Source: JAAFIM01 sp964467315
Lineage (GTDB): Bacteria; Bacteroidota; Bacteroidia; Chitinophagales; Saprospiraceae
Length of the DNA: 64,000 bases
Assembly (NCBI GenBank): GCA_964467315.1
Contig: CAYXSA010000007.1
Coordinates: 1 to 64,000 of the forward strand
Direction of reading: 5' to 3'
The notes beneath the pieces are model-generated. The model saw nothing but the letters and a program-made list of their open reading frames with translations. It was not told where the DNA came from and did not search any database. Below, piece after piece: positions 8,305 through 15,071 of the stretch. Both the position numbers and the translations under genes were made by a program. Numbering within the stretch: the stretch's first letter is position 1; every line of letters starts with the position of its first letter.

Positions 8305-9183
8305 TTAAACGTCCATGATGCGCTTGCCTGTGAGCTGAAAAGCCAAAGAAAGAGCATCTTGTAGGTTGCCTGTGGTGGTCATTTCGTCGGTTTGCACGCC
8401 AAGCTCTACGAGTGTCTGCGCTACAGCAGGCGAAATACCCGAAATAATACAGCGGCTGCCCATGAGGCGAACAGCTTTGGTCATTTTTATCAGGTGATTG
8501 GCTACAGCAGTATCCAAAACGACGATGCCACTGATATCGAGTACAAAAGTTTTGGTCTGCGTTTCGGCAATTTTTTGCAGCATCGCCGACATGACGAGTT
8601 GCGCACGCTTGGAGTCTACGATGCCCACGAGCGGGAGAAACAAAATACCGTCCCACAGCTTCGCTACAGGCGTAGACATTTCCGAAAGTGCAGCGTGTTG
8701 CTCTTTGAGCGTTTCGTTGATGCCTTCGTTGTACAGGTCAATCACCAAACAGATATTGATGCCTGCTACCTTTCTGAAAGCCCGCACCAGGTCGGCACAA
8801 GCCAAGCCCACGCGTGCAAATGCTTTCTCTACGATGTCGTGAAAAGCGACTAAGACCATCAAATACGTTTCAAACGGCACGCCCTGCCGCTGCATAAATT
8901 GTCCGATGCTGCGTTGACGCTCGATAAAATCGCTGTCTACGCGCGCCATAATCAAATCGAGCCACATATTGCGCTCAAACCCTGCCATTGCATCAATGAC
9001 CTCTTCCGTAAAAAGCAATTTTAGCTCTTGTTGGTAGTCCATCCAAGCGTAAAACTCCATAAAAGCAGGCTCTTGTTGTTGGTCGATTTGCTCGCCTGCT
9101 GCTTGCAATCGTTGCACATCATCGTCAGACAGAAAAAAAATTCGTCTGTACCGCTGCGCGGCTTCTTTCTTGTTGGTAGACAT
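8305..9183 (-). CDS. RsbR-like stressosome protein: globin-fold sensor plus STAS
   Basis: The product is 292 residues. Residues 1-160 follow the globin-coupled-sensor/RsbR N-terminal pattern, but the position of the haem-binding His in the IGxxHxRxG motif is Met (IGQFMQRQG, 93-101), so it is probably a haem-free globin fold. Residues 170-287 are a STAS domain with LDISGIVVLDTAVANHL; Thr225 sits at a known type of phosphoacceptor position in RsbR proteins. RsbR-type proteins form stressosomes that sense stress and release downstream regulators. The STAS half is about 85% identical to that of 11608-12510, while the sensor halves differ strongly. Confidence 0.85.
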   Translation of the reverse strand: MSTNKKEAAQRYRRIFFLSDDDVQRLQAAGEQIDQQQEPAFMEFYAWMDYQQELKLLFTEEVIDAMAGFERNMWLDLIMARVDSDFIERQRSIGQFMQRQGVPFETYLMVLVAFHDIVEKAFARVGLACADLVRAFRKVAGINICLVIDLYNEGINETLKEQHAALSEMSTPVAKLWDGILFLPLVGIVDSKRAQLVMSAMLQKIAETQTKTFVLDISGIVVLDTAVANHLIKMTKAVRLMGSRCIISGISPAVAQTLVELGVQTDEMTTTGNLQDALSLAFQLTGKRIMDV

Positions 9184-9335
9184 GACTACGAAGTAAAATT
9201 AGTTGCCCGATAAAATAGTAGAGATAAAAAGAACGGCAACTGCAAAATGTAGTAACTTCGAGGGGTGCTATATAATTTTGACAACACAACTTAGGGCAGC
9301 ACAAAATTAAGCAAAAGGCGCGGATAAGTAACTGT

Positions 9336-9466
9336 GCAAAAATACTTTAAACTTCGTAAAGCGCCGTTTCGGGCTTGAAAACCAAGCGTAGCGTAGGTTT
9401 TCAAGTTTGAAACAAGCGGGAACGCCGAAGGCATCCGCGCAGCGCAATAGTTTAAAGTATTTTTGC
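9336..9466. repeat. Large inverted-repeat element with inner hairpin
   Basis: Two 18-base arms are perfectly complementary (GCAAAAATACTTTAAACT at 9336-9353 and its reverse complement at 9449-9466). Inside them lies a second hairpin, TTGAAAACC (9375-9383) with GGTTTTCAA (9396-9404). The element could fold as a cruciform or structured RNA, or be a small non-autonomous transposon. It fills most of the 9184-9518 gap; 9184-9335 shows nothing I recognise. Confidence 0.75.
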
Positions 9467-9518
9467 TTTCGTACTTATATTTCAAAAACAATACAAAGTT
9501 TTTTAGTTTTTATTTTTT

Positions 9519-9600
9519 GGGCGTGCCCGCTGCCCCAAAAAGGGGGCAGCGGTCGGGCTATCCGAGCCGTAGCATGCTACGGCTCTACTATCCCTCACGC
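9519..9600 (-). repeat. Family A element, copy 5
   Basis: The upper arm is GCATGC-centred; the lower arm is GCTGCCCC with GGGGGCAGC. It is followed by an accessory hairpin region and then the stop codon of the 9686-10267 gene. Confidence 0.9.
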
Positions 9601-9685
9601 AAAAAACAACCCGCCGCGTGTAAGGGCAGACCTAAGGTGTCTGCCCTCGCGGCGGGCAGACTCTTATAATCTTGCTTTGCCCCTT

Positions 9686-10267
9686 TTACCAGCTTATCAA
9701 AAAGGTACTGCTATCGCCCTGCGTTTTGCGCTCCTTTGTAAGGTCTTCTTTAACGACGAAACTCGTAGAGTCGGCGGGGCGAAATTTTTCGACGAAGGCA
9801 TAGAGATAGCCCTCTACGTTTTTGATGGAGTAAGGGCAGCTATCGACAATGACGGCGTGGCGCGCCTCTTCGTCGTACTCCGCGAGCAAAATCGTACCGA
9901 TGCCCTCCCTAAATGCGCCCGTAGCAGGGTCGAACATTATTTTCCCATCGAGGCGATGATTGAGATGGTGAGCGACATTGAGCAGGCTCAATATCTCTTT
10001 CAGGCTACTGATGGGGGGAAGTTCTTGTTTTAGGGCTACGTCTTTGCCCATGAGCATCATGTTTAGGTCGCCGATTTCGGCAGAAATATCCCTCAATCCC
10101 TTGAGTACAGGCTGTAAGGGATACCATAATTCGGCTTTTAAGTCGCTGATACCGTAGCGTTTTAAGGCGGCAAGGCGCATTTCTGCGCCGCGCTTGGCAG
10201 CATACACAATCGACATCAAGTAGCTGCCTGCTACTTCTACATTTGGGTTGGGTGCAATGAATTCCAT
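9686..10267 (-). CDS. 193-residue signalling-associated protein, paralog 2
   Basis: This paralog of 7680-8261 starts MEFIAPNPNVEVAGSYLM. It keeps the AAKRGAEMRLAALKRYGI helix, LWYPLQ, the LMGKDVALKQELPP motif and the VVKEDLTKERKTQG...TFLISW end. It has no signal peptide, and no conserved Cys or His pair points to metal or haem binding. In transcription order it follows the haem globin gene (10528-10941), separated by a family A element. Both paralogs therefore lie downstream of an RsbR-like gene within the same block, which suggests a shared sensory or output role. This is inference from context. Confidence 0.6.
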   Translation of the reverse strand: MEFIAPNPNVEVAGSYLMSIVYAAKRGAEMRLAALKRYGISDLKAELWYPLQPVLKGLRDISAEIGDLNMMLMGKDVALKQELPPISSLKEILSLLNVAHHLNHRLDGKIMFDPATGAFREGIGTILLAEYDEEARHAVIVDSCPYSIKNVEGYLYAFVEKFRPADSTSFVVKEDLTKERKTQGDSSTFLISW

Positions 10268-10349
10268 TTCACAAAAAAGCTACCTTGAAGTAGCGGGTCT
10301 TGGTTTTGGTTTTATGATGGGTGGAAAAACGTTTGAAAGATAGATAAAT

Positions 10350-10499
10350 GCGTGAGGGATAGTAGGGGCGAATCAACATTCGCCCCATTTGGGGCGATGG
10401 TGAAACGCCCCGCATAGCCCGACCGCGCGCCCCTTTTTGCCCCGCGCCTTGCGCGGGGTGCCCGCCCGTTTTTAGGGCGGGCAGGCGCGGGGGCACGCC
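10350..10499 (+). repeat. Family A element, copy 6
   Basis: A long copy of 150 bases. The upper arm is the CGAATCAACATTCGCCCC type. The lower arm is extended by two extra hairpins (CCCCGCGC with GCGCGGGG, and GCCCGCCC with GGGCGGGC). Its CACGCC end is 28 bases from the globin stop codon. Confidence 0.9.
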
Positions 10500-10527
10500 A
10501 AAAAAAAACGATAAAGCACAGAAAAAA

Positions 10528-10941
10528 CTATTTTTCGCCGTAAGCGGCGCTTATCATCACCGTAGCGATAGTCGTCAACACCTTTGTCCAAGCTGCCTTT
10601 TCTGCCTCGCCGAAAGCCTCGCCGAGTTCCCTTGTGAGCGTATCCAAAAGCGCTTGAGCTACCAGCCCGTAATGCTCCGCTCTAACGCCATAGCGAAGGT
10701 GCCGCCGTGCCAAATCCTCCAAAGCAGGCACCAAACCTTCCAAATCATCGAGCGAACTGACGGCATAAGACAGCATTTCTATCAGCTTAATGCCTTGTTC
10801 GTGCAAATCTTCCTTAAAAAGCGGGCGCACCTGAGGCGCTAACTCAAAAAGCCGCGCGTAAAAACTGGCGGCGACATCTTGAGCATTGGGTACAAGCAAC
10901 TCGAAACTGTCTTGTACGAGTGCGATTTCTGTAGTAGTCAT
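10528..10941 (-). CDS. Single-domain bacterial haemoglobin (Vgb/flavohaemoglobin-type globin)
   Basis: The product is 137 residues covering one complete globin fold. His81 in RRHLRYGV is the proximal haem ligand by alignment with Vitreoscilla haemoglobin, followed by the usual YGLVxQALL helix. Gln49 in HEQGIKL is the distal E7 residue. There is no FAD/NAD reductase domain, so it is a stand-alone globin rather than Hmp; proposed roles for this family are oxygen delivery or NO detoxification. It lies between an SpoIIAA-like gene (35 bases upstream) and the 193-residue paralog 2, so it may supply the haem-based gas sensing that the RsbR-like proteins have apparently lost. Confidence 0.9.
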   Translation of the reverse strand: MTTTEIALVQDSFELLVPNAQDVAASFYARLFELAPQVRPLFKEDLHEQGIKLIEMLSYAVSSLDDLEGLVPALEDLARRHLRYGVRAEHYGLVAQALLDTLTRELGEAFGEAEKAAWTKVLTTIATVMISAAYGEK

Positions 10942-10976
10942 AAAATATAGGTCGGGGGACTAAAAAAAGCGGTTAT

Positions 10977-11429
10977 TTATTGCGGTTTATTGAGGTTGCG
11001 AATCCAAGAAAGGGCGATATATTCACCACTAAGCACCATCGGTATTATGTTGGCGCGTATGGCGCGTTTTTTTATTTCGTTGGTGAGGAGTTGCCCGTAG
11101 GAATTGCCCGCAGCGGCTATAGATACGCTGTATTTTATGCCAATGCGGCGCATTTCGGGTATGATGCGGCTCACGAAAAGGTCGGGAAAATCCTCTACCG
11201 CGCTCGTTACCCCCGAAAAATTGCTTAAAAAGGCTTTCATTTTGCCTTGCTGCTCGCCCAGCGTTTGTATAAATTGGCTGACTTTCGGGAAATAAGTCAT
11301 AGACAGGTAAGCGCTCGAAAAACTCCCCTCTTGTTTTAGGTACATACAGGGCACATCTTCGTAGAAACCCAGCCATAGATTTTGGTCTTCGTAGTATACG
11401 GCGGCGGGTAGTTGCATGGATTGTATCAT
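10977..11429 (-). CDS. STAS/SpoIIAA-like protein
   Basis: The start is the ATG at 11429 (MIQSMQLPAAVYYED); the frame to 11504 adds a hydrophobic stretch that I consider upstream noise. The 150 residues follow the SpoIIAA-like order: beta pair, helix, a strand (KMKAFLSNFSG), DLFVSRIIPEMRRIGIKYSVSIAA and a final amphipathic IALSWIRNL helix. That IPxMxxxGIKxxxxI pattern is typical of the small STAS-like family in Bacteroidota. It lies between the second RsbR-like gene and the globin, on the same strand, which fits a partner-switching module. Partners cannot be read from the sequence. Confidence 0.55.
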   Translation of the reverse strand: MIQSMQLPAAVYYEDQNLWLGFYEDVPCMYLKQEGSFSSAYLSMTYFPKVSQFIQTLGEQQGKMKAFLSNFSGVTSAVEDFPDLFVSRIIPEMRRIGIKYSVSIAAAGNSYGQLLTNEIKKRAIRANIIPMVLSGEYIALSWIRNLNKPQ

Positions 11430-11573
11430 GGTCGCAGTGAAAAAAAAGATAAAAAAAAGTGAAGCGCTGATGGTGAGAAACACTGAGCATAAAATCAAAC
11501 GCACAAAAATAGGAAAAAAATATCCATTTTTTTCATGCTTGCTATTGACTGGGTAGATAAATGGACTTACAAA

Positions 11574-11603
11574 AAAAGCCCCTTCTTGGCGGAAGGGGCT
11601 TTT
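11574..11603 (-). terminator. Rho-independent terminator of the RsbR-like gene
   Basis: A 12-base perfect stem, AAAAGCCCCTTC (11574-11585) with GAAGGGGCTTTT (11592-11603), six-base loop, with T-runs available on either strand. It lies just behind the stop codon at 11608 and separates this gene from the SpoIIAA-like gene downstream. Confidence 0.9.
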
Positions 11604-11607
11604 TTTT

Positions 11608-12510
11608 TCAGGCTTTGGGGGTTGCCGTCTGTAGGGCGGCGAGCGCTTTTTTGTCTATGATGGTTTTGCCCGTAAGCTCGAAAGCGAGGGAGAGCGCATC
11701 TTGCAAATTGCCTGTGGTGGTCATTTCGTCGGTCTGTACGCCAAGCTCTACGAGGGTCTGCGCTACGGCGGGCGAGATGCCCGATATGATGCAACGGCTG
11801 CCCATGAGTTGGGCAGCTTTAGTCATTTTGATGAGGTGATTGGCTACGGCGGTATCCAAGACCGCTACGCCGCTAATGTCGAGTACGAAGGTTTTGGCTT
11901 GGGTGTCGGCGATTTTTTGGAGCATCGCCGTCATGGTATTTTGGGCGCGGCGCGAATCGATAATGCCGACCAGCGGCAGAAACAGGATATTATCCCACAG
12001 GCGCGTTACGGGCGTAGCCATCATATCGAGCAGGGACGAATGTTGTTCGTTGAGTTGCTCCTGACTGGCGGCGCTGTACACGTCGTTGATAATGGCGATT
12101 TGTATGCTCGTTACCTTTTTGAAGGAGCGCAAAAGCTCGAATGTACCGAAGTTTTTGCGCAGATAGATATTTTCTATCGCCTCCTGAAAAGCGGCAAGCG
12201 CCACCGCTATTGGCTCAAAGGAAATGCCCAAAGATAGCAGTTGTTGCGACAAATGCTGATGCCGCTCCACAAACGCCTCATCTACCCGCGCCAAGGTGAG
12301 GTCATGCCAAATTTGCTCCTCATGCTCGGCAAGCACCTCTGCTGCGCCGCCCGAAAAAATTACCGATAAATCATTTTGAAATTCCAGCCAAGCGTAAAAC
12401 TCCGATAGCGCCGCGTCCATCAGTCCCGCGATTTGCTCGCCGACTGTGCGCACGCGCTGCTCGTCTTCGTCGCTAAAAAAGTATATTTTTCGATATTGGT
12501 GCGATAGCAT
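11608..12510 (-). CDS. RsbR-like stressosome protein 2: globin-fold sensor plus STAS
   Basis: The product is 300 residues: an N-terminal globin-type sensor (about 1-160) and a STAS domain (about 165-280, with LDISGVAVLDTAVANHL). As in 8305-9183, the expected proximal His of the sensor is replaced (SQQLLSLG), so haem binding is doubtful. The two proteins share only scattered identity in the sensor but are almost the same in the STAS half; a stretch of over 40 residues around GSRCIISGISPAVAQ is identical. A short Ala/Thr-rich tail follows the STAS domain. The gene has its own terminator at 11574-11603. Two sensors with one shared output domain fit mixed stressosome assembly. Confidence 0.85.
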   Translation of the reverse strand: MLSHQYRKIYFFSDEDEQRVRTVGEQIAGLMDAALSEFYAWLEFQNDLSVIFSGGAAEVLAEHEEQIWHDLTLARVDEAFVERHQHLSQQLLSLGISFEPIAVALAAFQEAIENIYLRKNFGTFELLRSFKKVTSIQIAIINDVYSAASQEQLNEQHSSLLDMMATPVTRLWDNILFLPLVGIIDSRRAQNTMTAMLQKIADTQAKTFVLDISGVAVLDTAVANHLIKMTKAAQLMGSRCIISGISPAVAQTLVELGVQTDEMTTTGNLQDALSLAFELTGKTIIDKKALAALQTATPKA

Positions 12511-12667
12511 ATTCTATTGTGGCAGTGAATGTAGCAGTGGTTTTAAGGGGGATTTTGCGCGGTAAATATACAGATAATCCGAATATACCGCACCAAAAAC
12601 GACAAATTAACTTTTTCTACCATTACTAACGTCTGTCCGCCCTGCTTTGTTCGCGCTGGGCTGTTTG

Positions 12668-12769
12668 GGGCGTGCCGCTGCGCCAAAAAGGGCGCAGCGT
12701 CGGGCTATGCGGGGCGCATCATCATCGCCCAATGGGCGAATGTTGATTCGCCCCTACTATCCCTCACGC
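12668..12769 (-). repeat. Family A element, copy 7
   Basis: Slightly reduced ends (GGGCGTGCC and CGTCGGGCTAT lacking one G each). The upper arm is the CGCCC/GGGCG type with ATTCGCCC. It is followed by the CCGCCGC/GCGGCGG accessory hairpin that also precedes HExxH copy 1, so it appears to be part of the cassette duplication. Confidence 0.85.
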
Positions 12770-12801
12770 AAAACAACCCGCCGCAAAAAGTTGCGGCGGG
12801 G

Positions 12802-12835
12802 CGTATACCATATACGACATTTTTTCGTATATTTG
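12802..12835 (+). promoter_or_regulatory. Promoter -7 box and inverted repeat upstream of HExxH copy 2
   Basis: The CGTATA-CCA-TATACG inverted repeat (12802-12816) is followed by CGTATATTTG, whose TATATTTG (12828-12835) is the -7 box. It is conserved in order and spacing with 4441-4473, while the intervening bases differ. Confidence 0.6.
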
Positions 12836-12884
12836 CATTATCTCATAACAATCATCCTTTTTAATATAAACATTAACCGCTAAA

Positions 12885-12944
12885 ATGATCCCTATCGACA
12901 ATCTGAAACAGGAGCTAAAAGACCTTGCGCTAGCTAATTTATAA
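12885..12944 (+). pseudogene. Broken original N-terminus of HExxH copy 2
   Basis: ATG at 12885 opens a frame reading MIPIDNLKQELKDLALA and stops at 12942-12944. Compared with copy 1, four bases (GCTA, duplicating the preceding GCTA near 12930) are inserted and cause the stop. The original frame resumes and is picked up by the internal ATG at 12976. Confidence 0.8.
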
Positions 12945-12975
12945 AGAACTTTCGCCAAAACTTATTACAAAGTCC

Positions 12976-14001
12976 ATGAAAAAACATCAGGACTGGGAAA
13001 ATTTGTTGAATATCTCTCATCTTAGAGATAATTACGCCCTTGTATCAAATAACTGCCACATAAAAGGACTGACTCCCAACAAAACAGAGCTTAGTGAATT
13101 GGCAGAAGCTATAAGAGTTTTTGAGGAATGGGTACGAAGCTATAATTTATTAGCAGACGAAGACAAAAAAGCAGTCCAAAAAGCATTAAAAGATACCGAC
13201 CCAAATTGGTCGCAATCACTCATCAGTGGTCGATTTGTGGAACTAAGGTCGCTACAAAAACTCTACGAAAATGCGCAGCAGCTAAGCCAAAAGACACGCG
13301 AAACTATCCAAATCAGCGTGGATATTGCCGAACGCACAGACCTTAGTGAGCAAGAAAAAGCAGTAGCCAAAAGCTACGAAAAAAATATGCGAAAACTTGC
13401 CCAAGAACAAATATCTGGCAGTTTAGCCCAAGAGCGGATAGAAACAGGCTTAACCCCCCAAGAAATGGCAAGCCGCTTGGACGTAAATGAAGAAGAACTT
13501 ACTGACATATCTGGGACTCTTATGTTTGATGGTGATATCCCTGTGATTTTGATAGGTGAAAATACTAAAAATGCTGCTGCTTCTCGCATACATGAAACCC
13601 AGCACCTTATTCAGTTCCAAGAAGGGAAACTTGTTTTTGCGAATGGAAGACCGCTTGCATGGACTTATGATTTGCAAGACGAAATAGAAGCTTACCGAAT
13701 ACAGTACCTTTTTGCACCCGATAGTCTGCCTGAAGCTGTAGAAAATGTAGACGCTATCAATGCCGCATACGTGCGCAAATTTTATCCTGAATTACCAGAG
13801 CAGCAACTTTCTTTGGAAAGTACTTTAGAGGAAATTGATGCAGCTATTTTTGTTCAAGAAAATAAGCCCAGTAACCAATTAAAAGGTGCATTGGCAACAA
13901 TAGGTCACACATTTGATAGCTACAAAAAACAAAAACTTAAACATTTTTTTGAATTAAATCCTAATTTGACAACAACTTTAAATCTTAAATATAAACAGTG
14001 A
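12976..14001 (+). CDS. Putative HExxH (zincin-like) protein, copy 2, N-terminally shortened
   Basis: The product is 341 residues from the internal ATG (MKKHQDWENL), equal to residue 30 of the copy at 3261-4391. HETQH lies at 206-210, with the later DEIEAY kept. Identity with copy 1 is near complete to about residue 285; the last 55 residues then have no relation to copy 1 (they read VQENKPSNQLKGAL onward). A 4-base insertion upstream broke the first 29 codons, so the gene is either functional from this ATG or a decaying copy. Its stop overlaps the GTG of the next gene by 4 bases (GTGA), which indicates coupled translation with the exported partner. Confidence 0.65.
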   Translation: MKKHQDWENLLNISHLRDNYALVSNNCHIKGLTPNKTELSELAEAIRVFEEWVRSYNLLADEDKKAVQKALKDTDPNWSQSLISGRFVELRSLQKLYENAQQLSQKTRETIQISVDIAERTDLSEQEKAVAKSYEKNMRKLAQEQISGSLAQERIETGLTPQEMASRLDVNEEELTDISGTLMFDGDIPVILIGENTKNAAASRIHETQHLIQFQEGKLVFANGRPLAWTYDLQDEIEAYRIQYLFAPDSLPEAVENVDAINAAYVRKFYPELPEQQLSLESTLEEIDAAIFVQENKPSNQLKGALATIGHTFDSYKKQKLKHFFELNPNLTTTLNLKYKQ

Positions 14002-14906
14002 AAAAAAATATTTTATTATTATTATTCGCTTTTTTGTTATTTGCTTGTAATCGGAATCAAAAAACAGATAAAAAACCCTATAATTTATCTTTTTTTTTTA
14101 AACCTTCTTGGATAAATCCTCAGTGTTATTTTTTTTACGAAATTAGTCCTTATTATGTAAATCCTAAAGGAGGAATTTATATGTTTTTCCCTAAAACTAA
14201 TTTATTAGTTTATGGGACAGGGTTCAAAATTTTTTCTATAGGTAGTTATACTATAAAAAAAGTAGACAATTCGCCACTTTATCAAGTACAAATAAAAGAT
14301 TTGTACAGCCCTTTATCCGAGTTAAATAAAATTGAAGCCTCTACAAAAAACAATACTGATAGCATATATTTTGAAATAATACATCGTTTTGCTGTACCCG
14401 TAACAGATAGCATTTTAAAAAAAAGAATGCTTTTACATTGCTACAATTTGTATTTAGGTGAAAAAGAAATACATACAGAAAATGTAAAAGAGTCTATAAA
14501 TTTTGTAGATGACTACACTTTGAAAACGATGATAACCATGTTTAAATTCCAAAATTTACATAAAAAAATTAGTGCTCGTTGCCTTTCGAGTACTTTAAAA
14601 AATTTTAATATTCATTTGGAAGAAAATAAAAATTACTACAAAATAGTCGTTGATGTTTTTTGCACCCTTCCTGAAAATTTTTGGTTACTAAAAAATTTCG
14701 ATGACACTCTTAGCATTCAGTATGATCCTATCGAAAAAAGGCATACACTAAATAATAAAAAAGAAAGGCTTACTCATATAACAGAAGAAAAATTAAAAAA
14801 TGGAATAGCAGATGAGCATAAATTTTACTTAGATGTTTTGAAAAACATCAATTTTTATCCTGAATACCTTCGCTTGATGGATTGCCTACCAACTAAACAT
14901 AAATAA
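13998..14906 (+). CDS. Lipoprotein partner of the HExxH protein, copy 2
   Basis: The product is 302 residues with a GTG start at 13998 overlapping the preceding stop. MKKNILLLLFAFLLFAC is a lipoprotein signal with a lipobox Cys at 17, whereas the copy 1 partner has a plain signal peptide. Similarity to 2351-3256 is weak but runs over the whole length, including the C-terminal EYLRLMDCLPTKHK. The gene is markedly richer in A and T than its neighbours (many poly-A and poly-T runs), which suggests a foreign origin or relaxed selection. An exported partner of a conserved first gene could be an immunity protein or a co-secreted factor. Function unknown. Confidence 0.7.
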   Translation: MKKNILLLLFAFLLFACNRNQKTDKKPYNLSFFFKPSWINPQCYFFYEISPYYVNPKGGIYMFFPKTNLLVYGTGFKIFSIGSYTIKKVDNSPLYQVQIKDLYSPLSELNKIEASTKNNTDSIYFEIIHRFAVPVTDSILKKRMLLHCYNLYLGEKEIHTENVKESINFVDDYTLKTMITMFKFQNLHKKISARCLSSTLKNFNIHLEENKNYYKIVVDVFCTLPENFWLLKNFDDTLSIQYDPIEKRHTLNNKKERLTHITEEKLKNGIADEHKFYLDVLKNINFYPEYLRLMDCLPTKHK

Positions 14907-14950
14907 AATCTGCACGCCGCGCGCCTTTCGCGCGGCGTGCGCCATATCCC

Positions 14951-15054
14951 GCGTGAGGGATAGTAGGGGCGAATCAACATTCGCCCATTTGGGCGATGTG
15001 GATACGCCCCGAATAGCCCGACCGCGCCCCCTTTATTGGGGCGCGGGCACGCCC
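14951..15054 (+). repeat. Family A element, copy 8
   Basis: Lies between the convergent stop codons of 13998-14906 and 15072-18098. The upper arm is the GCGAATCAACATTCGCCC type; the lower arm is CGCGCCCC with GGGGCGCG. An accessory hairpin (GCACGCCGCGCG with CGCGCGGCGTGC, 14911-14940) precedes it. Confidence 0.9.
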
Positions 15055-15071
15055 AAAAAAATAAAAGCGCA

